A stretch of DNA of 25,314 nt from NCBI GenBank assembly GCA_934402515.1, contig CAKRTZ010000032.1:1-25314 (forward strand), in the 5' to 3' direction. Below the pieces are notes generated by a model that ran no database searches, was not told the origin of the DNA, and saw only the letters and a program-made list of their open reading frames with translations. Origin of the DNA: an uncultured Lachnospiraceae bacterium (GTDB taxonomy: Bacteria > Bacillota > Clostridia > Lachnospirales > Lachnospiraceae). The number at the start of each line of letters is the position of its first letter. Position 1 is the stretch's first letter. Position numbers and translations under genes: made by a program. Of the stretch, positions 7,639 to 13,961 are shown piece after piece.

Positions 7639-8673
7639 TTACTTTTTAAATAACTTTGCCAGGTTCTCTTCTTTCAATTTTGAACCGATGACACAAATTT
7701 TACCGGTTACATCAGCCTGTCCCTCACGGACATTGCTCTCACCGGGCACATAGTCGAAATATACCCAGGTGCCATCCCCTGCAGGAACCATTCCTTTTGC
7801 TCTCAGAATAAAACCATATTCACTCTCACGATCCAGTTCTTCCAGAATGTTTTCGATTTCTTCTTTGCTATAAGCTGCAGGACCTTCTACGCCCCAGCTG
7901 GTAAATACCTCATCTGCATGATGGTGGCCATGGTGATCGTGATCATGGTCATGACAGCCACAGGTGCACTCTTCGCCATGATCATGGTCGTGATGGTGCT
8001 CCTCATGTTCATGGTGGTGATGCTCATGCTCATCGTGAAGGTTCTTCACTTCCTCCATCAGTTCTGCTTCCAGATCCTTGGCACCCTCAATAGTCTCCAG
8101 GATCATCTTGCCATCCAACTCGTCCCATGGAGTGGTAATAATGGTTGCCTTAGGATTATGCTCACGAATCAGTTCTACACACTGTTCCAGCTTCTCCTTG
8201 CTGATGTCTGCAGTACGGCTTAAAATGATGGTTCCTGCATGCTCAATCTGGTTGATGAAAAACTCGCCAAAGTTTCTCACATACATTTTGGCTTTAGAGG
8301 CATCCACAACGGCAACTGCGCTGTTCAACTGTACTTCCACATCGGTGTGTACATCCTGTACTGCTTTCATAACATCGGAAAGCTTGCCCACACCGGAGGG
8401 CTCAATGAGAATGCGCTCCGGCTGATAGGTATCCAGAACCTCTTTTAAGGAGGTACCAAAATCTCCTACCAGAGAACAGCAGATACATCCGGAATTCATC
8501 TCCTTGATTTCAATACCGGAATCCTTTAAAAATCCTCCGTCAATACCGATCTGTCCAAATTCATTTTCAATCAGCACTACCTTGGTGCCTGCCAGTGCCT
8601 CTTTTAACAATTTTTTAATAAGCGTTGTTTTTCCTGCTCCCAGGAATCCTGAAAATATATCTATTTTTGTCAT
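7639..8673 (-). CDS. CobW/COG0523 GTPase with His-rich metal-binding region
   Basis: A 344-aa G3E GTPase of the COG0523 metallochaperone family. Walker A is GFLGAGKT (9-16), the metal-site motif is CICC (63-66), and EPSG is the switch II region. The guanine-specificity position reads SRTAD instead of NKxD, a deviation. A long insertion around 230-275 is packed with His, Asp, Glu and Cys (HEHHHHEHEEHHHDHDHG, then ECTCGCHDHDHDHHGHHH), a metal-storage or delivery loop; zinc is the likeliest metal by family precedent, though nickel or cobalt is possible. An upstream in-frame ATG overlaps the protease stop, but GAAAGGATGG 7 nt before ATG 8673 sets the start. It has its own promoter inside the protease 3' end. 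Confidence 0.93.
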   Translation of the reverse strand: MTKIDIFSGFLGAGKTTLIKKLLKEALAGTKVVLIENEFGQIGIDGGFLKDSGIEIKEMNSGCICCSLVGDFGTSLKEVLDTYQPERILIEPSGVGKLSDVMKAVQDVHTDVEVQLNSAVAVVDASKAKMYVRNFGEFFINQIEHAGTIILSRTADISKEKLEQCVELIREHNPKATIITTPWDELDGKMILETIEGAKDLEAELMEEVKNLHDEHEHHHHEHEEHHHDHDHGEECTCGCHDHDHDHHGHHHADEVFTSWGVEGPAAYSKEEIENILEELDRESEYGFILRAKGMVPAGDGTWVYFDYVPGESNVREGQADVTGKICVIGSKLKEENLAKLFKK

Positions 8674-8700
8674 GTCTTTTCCATCCTTTCGCATCACATT

Positions 8701-8722
8701 TAGCGCCGTTTCTGCGGCGCTA
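8701..8722 (-). promoter_or_regulatory. GC-rich 8-bp dyad at the predicted transcription start of the CobW operon
   Basis: TAGCGCCG (8701-8708) and CGGCGCTA (8715-8722) form a perfect inverted repeat with a 6-nt centre. The promoter's -10 box ends at 8729, so the start point falls at about 8721-8722, exactly where the dyad begins. It may be a repressor operator over +1 or a 5'-end mRNA hairpin. It has no U-tract, so it is not a terminator. It does not match a Zur box that I recognise. Confidence 0.5.
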
Positions 8723-8726
8723 CTCA

Positions 8727-9644
8727 TTATTGTACCCCAAAAGCGAAGTTTGTCAACTGTCCCGTCATTACCGGAAGACTCAGTCCCACCACCTGTCCGG
8801 AAGCGGTTCCTCCATTGACCATGGCTATCAGATTTCCCTGCATATCAAAGATGCCCCCGCCGGACATTCCCGGAATCGGAGTACTTTTAATGCAGAGCAT
8901 ATAACAATCAAATTCCGGAACATAAATTTCCCGGTACTGGACATAGCCTTCGTAATAATCTCCTGCCGGTTTCCTGGAGGATGCCAGAATAAATACATGA
9001 TCATTCTCCGCTAATTGTGTCCACGCCGCTTCCTTTATGCTTGCGCAGCGAAGCTTCACTCTGGTTTCATACGGAATATCCTGGCTTGCCACTTTGAGAA
9101 ATGCCAGATCAAAATCTGCTGACCGCTCCAGAACCGTTCCCATTACAGAAGTGCCATCCTGAAAGATTACCGTGATTTCCGGCTCCTCCTCCACCACATG
9201 GGCACAGGTGGAAAGCAGGAAGGAATCCTCTGAGATTTGTAAGATGATCCCACTTCCGGTCTGATGGGACATTTTCAGCTGTACGATGGCGGGTTCCACC
9301 TCTGTGTCCTGCGTCTCCATACTGCCATACCGCACCAGCTCTTTCCATGCATCCTCCTGGGTCGTGGTCATGATCAACGGTCTATGCCGTAAATAAGAGC
9401 GGATCTGGGCTGCCGTTACCGGGGTTCCATCCTCGTGTTTCGCCTCCCTCAAAGTCCAGGAGGACAATACATAGCTTTCCTCGTAGGTTTCCGGATATAG
9501 ATCGCTTAGGGCGACCTCCTCCCGCGGGCTGCCCTGCAGCAATAATGCGGAGAGAATTTCACACAGGAAAGAAAACACTGCCAGAAGCATAAACAGCAGC
9601 GCCCACATTGTTTTCATGTGTCGTTTTCTTTCTGATTCTTCCAC
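8727..9644 (-). CDS. Membrane-anchored trypsin-like (HtrA-type) serine protease
   Basis: A 305-aa protein with an uncleaved-looking N-terminal membrane segment (residues ~11-36, WALLFMLLAVFSFLCEILSALLL) that would place the rest outside the cell. The catalytic triad of a chymotrypsin-fold protease is visible: His149 in STCAHVV, Asp179 in DFDLAFLKV, Ser261 in GMSGGGIFD. There is no PDZ domain, unlike classic HtrA. The start is GTG 9644, preceded 8 nt upstream by GAGGAGG; the next ATG (codon 10) has no such site. The ribosome site abuts the end of the rnpB terminator, leaving no room for a separate promoter. Substrate unknown; a surface or stress role is the usual inference. Confidence 0.88.
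   Translation of the reverse strand: MEESERKRHMKTMWALLFMLLAVFSFLCEILSALLLQGSPREEVALSDLYPETYEESYVLSSWTLREAKHEDGTPVTAAQIRSYLRHRPLIMTTTQEDAWKELVRYGSMETQDTEVEPAIVQLKMSHQTGSGIILQISEDSFLLSTCAHVVEEEPEITVIFQDGTSVMGTVLERSADFDLAFLKVASQDIPYETRVKLRCASIKEAAWTQLAENDHVFILASSRKPAGDYYEGYVQYREIYVPEFDCYMLCIKSTPIPGMSGGGIFDMQGNLIAMVNGGTASGQVVGLSLPVMTGQLTNFAFGVQ
8729..8756 (-). promoter_or_regulatory. Sigma-A promoter for the CobW pair, inside the protease 3' end
   Basis: A perfect -35 TTGACA (8751-8756, minus strand), 16-nt spacer, and TACAAT (8729-8734). It overlaps the last codons and stop of the protease gene and lies about 56 nt upstream of the CobW start. Confidence 0.7.
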
Positions 9645-9660
9645 GCCTTTTTCCTCCTCG

Positions 9661-9693
9661 AAAAAAGGCTAAAAGGAAAATCCTTTCAGCCTT
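9661..9693 (-). terminator. Terminator of rnpB
   Basis: On the minus strand GGCTGAAAGGA pairs with TCCTTTTAGCC (11 bp, one G-U) around TTT and is followed by six Ts (9661-9666). It begins only a few nt after the RNase P RNA 3' end and ends next to the protease ribosome site. Confidence 0.9.
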
Positions 9694-9695
9694 TA

Positions 9696-10052
9696 CATGC
9701 AGATAAGCCAGACGATAAGCCGGGTTATGTCGTTGGGTGTTCATCTATCTAGGACTGCTGTTGCCAGCAGCCTCAAGCGGCCCACCTGAGAGCAGACCGG
9801 GCCAGTCTGTCGCTCTCTGTTTGGCCTTGCTTCGGATGGGGTTTACATGGCTATATCTGTTACCAGATACACGGTAGTCTCTTACACTGCCTTTCCACCC
9901 TTACCACACGAATGTGGCGGTATATCTCTGTTGCACTAGCCTGGGAGTTACCTCCACCGGACGTTATCCGGCATCCTGCCCTGTGAAGCCCGGACTTTCC
10001 TCACCTGCACCCTTACGATGCAGCCGCGAACACCTGTCCGGCTTATTTGCAT
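9696..10052 (-). ncRNA. rnpB: RNase P RNA, bacterial class A
   Basis: The catalytic RNA that removes 5' leaders from tRNA precursors. The minus strand shows the hallmark GAGGAAAGTCCGGGCT near the 5' end, CAGGGCAGGATGCC, GTGCAACAGAGA, GGTAAGGGTGGAAAGG, the conserved GAAGCAAGGCCAAA, CTAGATAGATGA, and the closing CATAACCCGGCTTAT. The 5' and 3' ends pair as P1: about 15 bp from CATGCAAATAAGCC with GGCTTATCTGCATG, with one mismatch and one wobble. Length (~357 nt) and the P15-P17-containing layout fit class A rather than the B. subtilis-type class B. The 5' end agrees with the promoter -10 box 5 nt upstream; exact ends are uncertain by a few nt. Confidence 0.97.
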
Positions 10053-10056
10053 GGTT

Positions 10057-10085
10057 ATCTTAGCAAAGAAATCCTAAAAAAGCAA
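10057..10085 (-). promoter_or_regulatory. rnpB: rnpB promoter
   Basis: TTGCTT (10080-10085, minus strand), 17-nt spacer, TAAGAT (10057-10062); transcription would begin at about 10050-10052, where the RNase P P1 helix starts. The -35 lies immediately after the stop codon of the upstream kinase gene. Confidence 0.8.
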
Positions 10086-10086
10086 G

Positions 10087-11778
10087 CTATACGTTAAAGC
10101 AGCTTCCTCCTATGAACTCTCTGCAGATGGAATTCTGGGGGAGATTGGTACTGTCAATTCCCAGGAAATATTCCAGAAATTTCAACAATCGTTTTGCTTC
10201 AAAATACTCCGGTTCTTCCTTATCAATACAAAAGAGCAGAGGCTCTGCATATTGCTTTAATACAGCCAGCTCATAAATTAAAACAGAATTAAACATTGCG
10301 TCCGCACTTTCCTGATAAGGAAAGATATTTTCTTCCTCTCCCTTGCGCACCGACGGCCACATGGCGATGGTTTTCTTCGCAGAAGCTCCCCGTGTCCGTG
10401 CATCTCTCACCATGCGGCGAAGAAGACGTCCGTCTGTGGTAGGAATCCGGTTATGTGCATCAATGTTCAGACTGGTCAGGGCACTGATATAAATTTTGTA
10501 TTTACTGTCATTGGGCAAAGCGTAGGACATTTTGTCATTGAGTCCGTGAATTCCTTCAATGACCAGAATATCTTCTGCACCAAGCTTCATAAAATTACCA
10601 TGATACTCTCTCTGTCCCGTAAGGAAATTAAATTCCGGCATTTCCACCGTCTTTCCGGCCAGGAGTTCACACATGTTCTGATTAAACAGTTCCACCTCAA
10701 TCGCTTCCAGACATTCGAAATTATAGTTTCCGTTTTCATCCAGAGGCGTGTTCTCACGGTTCACAAAATAATTGTCCAGTGCAATGGGATGGGGAACCAT
10801 TCCCAACGTTCGAAGCTGAATGGACAATCTGTGGGAAAATGTGGTCTTTCCTGAGGAAGAAGGGCCGGCAATCATAACAAACTTGACACCGCCACGCCTC
10901 ACAATATCCTTGGCAATTTCACCGATTTTCCGTTCCTGCTCTGCTTCCTGAACCAGAATCAGTTCTGCCAGGTTTCCATGACATACCCAGTCATTTAAAT
11001 CTCCCACGGTATCAATTCCATTATATTGGTTCCAGACGGAGGATTCCCGCAAAGTATGAAACAGATTTTCTCTGGGTTCAAAAAACTCAATCTTGTCCGG
11101 CTGTTTGGTATAAGGTAAAATCAGCATCAGTCCGTCTTCGTAGGCAATCACGTTAAAATACTTCATATAGCCCGTATCCGGTAACATATAGCCGTAATAA
11201 TAGTCATAAAAACCATCCAGAGAATATACATTGACAGAAGAACTGCGACGATATCTGAACAGCTTTACCTTATCCGTCATTCCCTGCTTTTTAAATAGTT
11301 CCACCGCATCATCAAGAGGGAAACTTTTCTTTTCGATAGGGATTCTCTGTTCCACCATCTCCGTCATCCGCTGATTAATGCGATCCACAAACTCCTGTTT
11401 GATCTTAAAGTCTGCCTTTAAGCTACAGAAATAACCCTGGCCGATGGCAAATTCCACTTTGATCTTTTCCACATGCTGTTCTTTCTCCAACACATCATAC
11501 ACTGCTTTGATCAGCATCATGGTTGCCGTTCGTTCATAAGTCTTATGTCCGATTTCGTCCTGTAAAGTCAGGAAAGAAACCGTACAATCCCGTTCCACCT
11601 TTTTGGTAAGTTCCCGGATCTTGCCATTCACGATAACCAGTGCAATCAACCCATTGTACTTTTCCTGGAATTCATCGGCAATTTTCTCATAAGTCGTTCC
11701 TATTGCATAGGTTCTTTCAATTACCTCATCTGTCTTATCTGTCTTGATTGTTACTTTTGCCATTTCACTTTGTGCCAT
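10087..11778 (-). CDS. Uridine kinase-like nucleoside kinase with TGS and ThrRS-like N-terminal domains
   Basis: A 563-aa protein. Residues ~7-70 look like a TGS domain; ~75-240 resemble the second additional domain of threonyl-tRNA synthetase (GHKTYERTATMMLIKAVYDV, GQGYFCSLKAD, GFYDYYYGYMLPDTGY). Residues ~300-540 are a P-loop uridine kinase-like module: Walker A GPSSSGKTT (305-313), LDNYFVNRENTPLDENGNYNFECLEAIE, VIEGIHGLN, and the RRMVRDARTRG lid. This architecture is widespread in Clostridia and usually annotated nucleoside kinase; true substrate and the purpose of the tRNA-synthetase-like part are not established to my knowledge. AAAGGA lies about 9 nt before the ATG. It follows trmK by 27 nt, a gap containing a 12-bp perfect palindrome (11797-11808). 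Confidence 0.88.
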   Translation of the reverse strand: MAQSEMAKVTIKTDKTDEVIERTYAIGTTYEKIADEFQEKYNGLIALVIVNGKIRELTKKVERDCTVSFLTLQDEIGHKTYERTATMMLIKAVYDVLEKEQHVEKIKVEFAIGQGYFCSLKADFKIKQEFVDRINQRMTEMVEQRIPIEKKSFPLDDAVELFKKQGMTDKVKLFRYRRSSSVNVYSLDGFYDYYYGYMLPDTGYMKYFNVIAYEDGLMLILPYTKQPDKIEFFEPRENLFHTLRESSVWNQYNGIDTVGDLNDWVCHGNLAELILVQEAEQERKIGEIAKDIVRRGGVKFVMIAGPSSSGKTTFSHRLSIQLRTLGMVPHPIALDNYFVNRENTPLDENGNYNFECLEAIEVELFNQNMCELLAGKTVEMPEFNFLTGQREYHGNFMKLGAEDILVIEGIHGLNDKMSYALPNDSKYKIYISALTSLNIDAHNRIPTTDGRLLRRMVRDARTRGASAKKTIAMWPSVRKGEEENIFPYQESADAMFNSVLIYELAVLKQYAEPLLFCIDKEEPEYFEAKRLLKFLEYFLGIDSTNLPQNSICREFIGGSCFNV

Positions 11779-11805
11779 TATGTAGTTTCCTTTTCATAAC
11801 ATATG

Positions 11806-12546
11806 TTACAAATTATTGTTATATCCCATTTTTTGCAGAGCGGCCGTACTGTTCTCCAATTCCTGCCGGATCTGCTGCAGACGTAATTCCCTTCTTGTCT
11901 GCGCCTCCAGCGTTCCCTCTGTTTTTTCCGATACCTGTCTATAAATTTCCTGTTGAAGTTTTCTTTGCCAGATCAGGTACTGAACCAATGTCTCATTTTT
12001 ATCTTTCAACAGACAGGGACCATATTTTTGAGACAAGCACTGCCCCTGCTCTTCAGGAGGTATTCCCGGCTGAACCTTCATCATCGGGTAATATTTTCCC
12101 TCCTCAAAGATCATGTTTTCCGCCACAATCACAAAGCGGTGATCATACAGCCACCCTCTGAAAAATTCCAGATCCGACTGAGGCTGCAGCACAAGTTCAC
12201 TCATCTGTTCTGCTGTTTTCACTCCGTTGGAAAGAATCTGCGCCATAAGTCTGCCACCCATTCCCGCACAGATCATCGCATCGCACTCCCCAGGCTCTAT
12301 CATGGAAAGTCCATCCGAGAGTCTGGTTTCTATGTACTCTTCCAGCCCTGCTTCCTGAATATGAATCTGTGCCTGGGATAACGGGCCCTTTCGTACATCG
12401 GTTGCCAATGCCTTCCGGCTGATTCCCTGCTGAACCAGATAAATTGATACATAACCGTGATCACACCCAACATCGCACACTCTCTGTCTGCCCGGCGTGA
12501 TCATGGCTGCTACCGCCTGCATTCGCTTTGATAATACTATCTGCAT
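11806..12546 (-). CDS. trmK: tRNA (adenine22-N1)-methyltransferase
   Basis: A 246-aa SAM-dependent enzyme that makes m1A at position 22 of tRNA. The N-terminal LSKRMQAVAAMI and the SAM motif CDVGCDHGYVSIYL (motif I), ATDVRKGPLSQA (motif II), DGLSMI and ICAGMGGRLM are the TrmK family pattern. The C-terminal third is a charged, probably coiled-coil helix, as in B. subtilis TrmK. No Shine-Dalgarno site precedes the ATG; it starts 4 nt after the rpoD stop, so reinitiation coupled to rpoD is likely. TrmK next to rpoD is a common Firmicutes arrangement, although the usual nif3-like partner is replaced here by the kinase gene. Confidence 0.93.
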   Translation of the reverse strand: MQIVLSKRMQAVAAMITPGRQRVCDVGCDHGYVSIYLVQQGISRKALATDVRKGPLSQAQIHIQEAGLEEYIETRLSDGLSMIEPGECDAMICAGMGGRLMAQILSNGVKTAEQMSELVLQPQSDLEFFRGWLYDHRFVIVAENMIFEEGKYYPMMKVQPGIPPEEQGQCLSQKYGPCLLKDKNETLVQYLIWQRKLQQEIYRQVSEKTEGTLEAQTRRELRLQQIRQELENSTAALQKMGYNNNL

Positions 12547-12550
12547 GATT

Positions 12551-13870
12551 TTAATCCAAATAATCTTTTAATTTACGGCTGCGGCTGGGATGACGCAGTT
12601 TCCGCAGTGCCTTCGCCTCAATCTGACGAATACGCTCACGGGTTACGTTAAATTCTTTGCCCACTTCTTCCAGGGTACGGGCTCTGCCATCATCCAGACC
12701 GAAACGGAGACGCAGTACCTTCTGTTCTCTCTCGGTAAGGGTTCCCAGTACCTCCACTAACTGTTCTTTTAATAAGGTAAAGGCCGCAGCATCGGAAGGC
12801 ACCGGTACATTATCATCCTGGATGAAATCACCCAGATGGCTGTCCTCCTCCTCACCGATAGGGGTCTCTAAGGAAACCGGCTCCTGACTGATTTTCAGAA
12901 TCTCACGCACACGGTCTACCGGCATGTTCATTTCTTCTGCAATTTCTTCCGGAGTTGGTTCCCGTCCTAACTCCTGAAGTAACTGACGGCTCACCCGGAT
13001 AAGTTTGTTGATGGTTTCCACCATGTGAACCGGAATACGGATGGTTCTCGCCTGGTCTGCAATGGCACGGGTAATTGCCTGACGAATCCACCATGTTGCA
13101 TAGGTGGAGAACTTATAACCTTTACGGTAATCAAACTTCTCAACGGCTTTAATGAGTCCCAGATTTCCTTCCTGAATCAGATCGAGAAACAGCATGCCAC
13201 GTCCCACATAACGCTTGGCAATGCTGACTACCAGACGAAGGTTTGCCTCTGCCAGTTTCTTTTTGGAGTCCTCACCGATATCCGCGATTTCCTGCAGTTC
13301 CTCTATCTGTTTCCGGATTTCCGCCTTTTCTTCTTCGGAACATTCTTCCAGTTCCTTTTCCAGCTCTGCCTTTTCTTCCTCAGAACATTCCTCCAGTTCC
13401 TTTTTCAGTTCTGCCTTTTCTTCCTCAGAATGTCCCTCCAATTTCTTTTTCAGCTCTGCCACTTTTTCCGCAGCTTTTACGCCGTCCTCCATCTTCTGGG
13501 CCAGTTCAATTTCTTCCTCGGCAGTGAGAAGGGGCACTTTACCAATCTCTTTCAGATACATGCGAACCGGGTCTTCGATGCTGATTCCATCAGGAACAGA
13601 GAGGTCGATATTCTCCACATCTACCTCATCCTCCTCGGAGAGAATGATTTCCTCATCCTCCACATCGTCGTCATCATCCATGATTCGCAGCACATCAATT
13701 CCACTCTGCTCTAATACTTCAAGTACCTTGTCGAGCTGGTCATTCTCTAACGGCAGATCCGCGAAGAAATCCACAATCTCCTGATACTCCAAGACATTCT
13801 TTTTCTTTTTAGCAAGTGCCAGAAGTTCTTTCACTTTCTCCTGGTATCTCGCCATTGTGTTTTCATCCAT
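12551..13870 (-). CDS. rpoD: Primary RNA polymerase sigma factor (sigma-A)
   Basis: A 439-aa housekeeping sigma-70. Region 1.1-like N-terminus is followed by a very acidic stretch (DDDDDVEDEEIILSEEDEVDVE), region 1.2 (EDPVRMYLKEIGKVPLLTAEEEIELAQKME), region 2 (NLRLVVSIAKRYVGRGMLFLDLIQEGNLGLIKAVEKFDYRKGYKFSTYATWWIRQAI), region 3, and region 4 with helix-turn-helix (TLEEVGKEFNVTRERIRQIEAKALRKLRHP). Between regions 1.2 and 2.1 sits an extra charged insert of ~50 aa made of three 15-aa repeats, unlike the short linker in most Firmicutes sigma-A. An upstream in-frame ATG exists, but GGAAGGATGG 9 nt before ATG 13870 sets the start. It lies between dnaG (91 nt) and trmK. Confidence 0.98.
   Translation of the reverse strand: MDENTMARYQEKVKELLALAKKKKNVLEYQEIVDFFADLPLENDQLDKVLEVLEQSGIDVLRIMDDDDDVEDEEIILSEEDEVDVENIDLSVPDGISIEDPVRMYLKEIGKVPLLTAEEEIELAQKMEDGVKAAEKVAELKKKLEGHSEEEKAELKKELEECSEEEKAELEKELEECSEEEKAEIRKQIEELQEIADIGEDSKKKLAEANLRLVVSIAKRYVGRGMLFLDLIQEGNLGLIKAVEKFDYRKGYKFSTYATWWIRQAITRAIADQARTIRIPVHMVETINKLIRVSRQLLQELGREPTPEEIAEEMNMPVDRVREILKISQEPVSLETPIGEEEDSHLGDFIQDDNVPVPSDAAAFTLLKEQLVEVLGTLTEREQKVLRLRFGLDDGRARTLEEVGKEFNVTRERIRQIEAKALRKLRHPSRSRKLKDYLD
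13323..13457 (-). repeat. Three tandem 45-bp in-frame repeats inside rpoD
   Basis: Units begin with GCCTTTTCTTC at 13323, 13368 and 13413 (exactly 45 bp apart), each differing from its neighbour at about 5-6 positions. They encode KKKLEGHSEEEKAEL, KKELEECSEEEKAEL and EKELEECSEEEKAEI. The period is 15 residues, so copy change keeps frame. A partial fourth match (GCCAC) begins at 13458. Confidence 0.92.
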
Positions 13871-13961
13871 CTTTTGGTTCCATCCTTCCATTTTGTATTA
13901 CTATTTTTACCTTTATTCTACGAAATATTCTATCTGTACCGGAATGCCTCCGTTTCCCCTG

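Noticed and set aside
7918..8040. Low-complexity CAT/ATG-rich tract considered as a repeat or CRISPR-like array
   Set aside because: It is the coding sequence of the His-rich metal-binding loop of the CobW protein; there are no spacers or regular units.
13025..13714. A 229-codon plus-strand frame opposite rpoD, rich in Phe/Leu
   Set aside because: Antisense to the sigma factor; the FLFQLCLFF pattern is just the complement of the Glu/Lys repeats.
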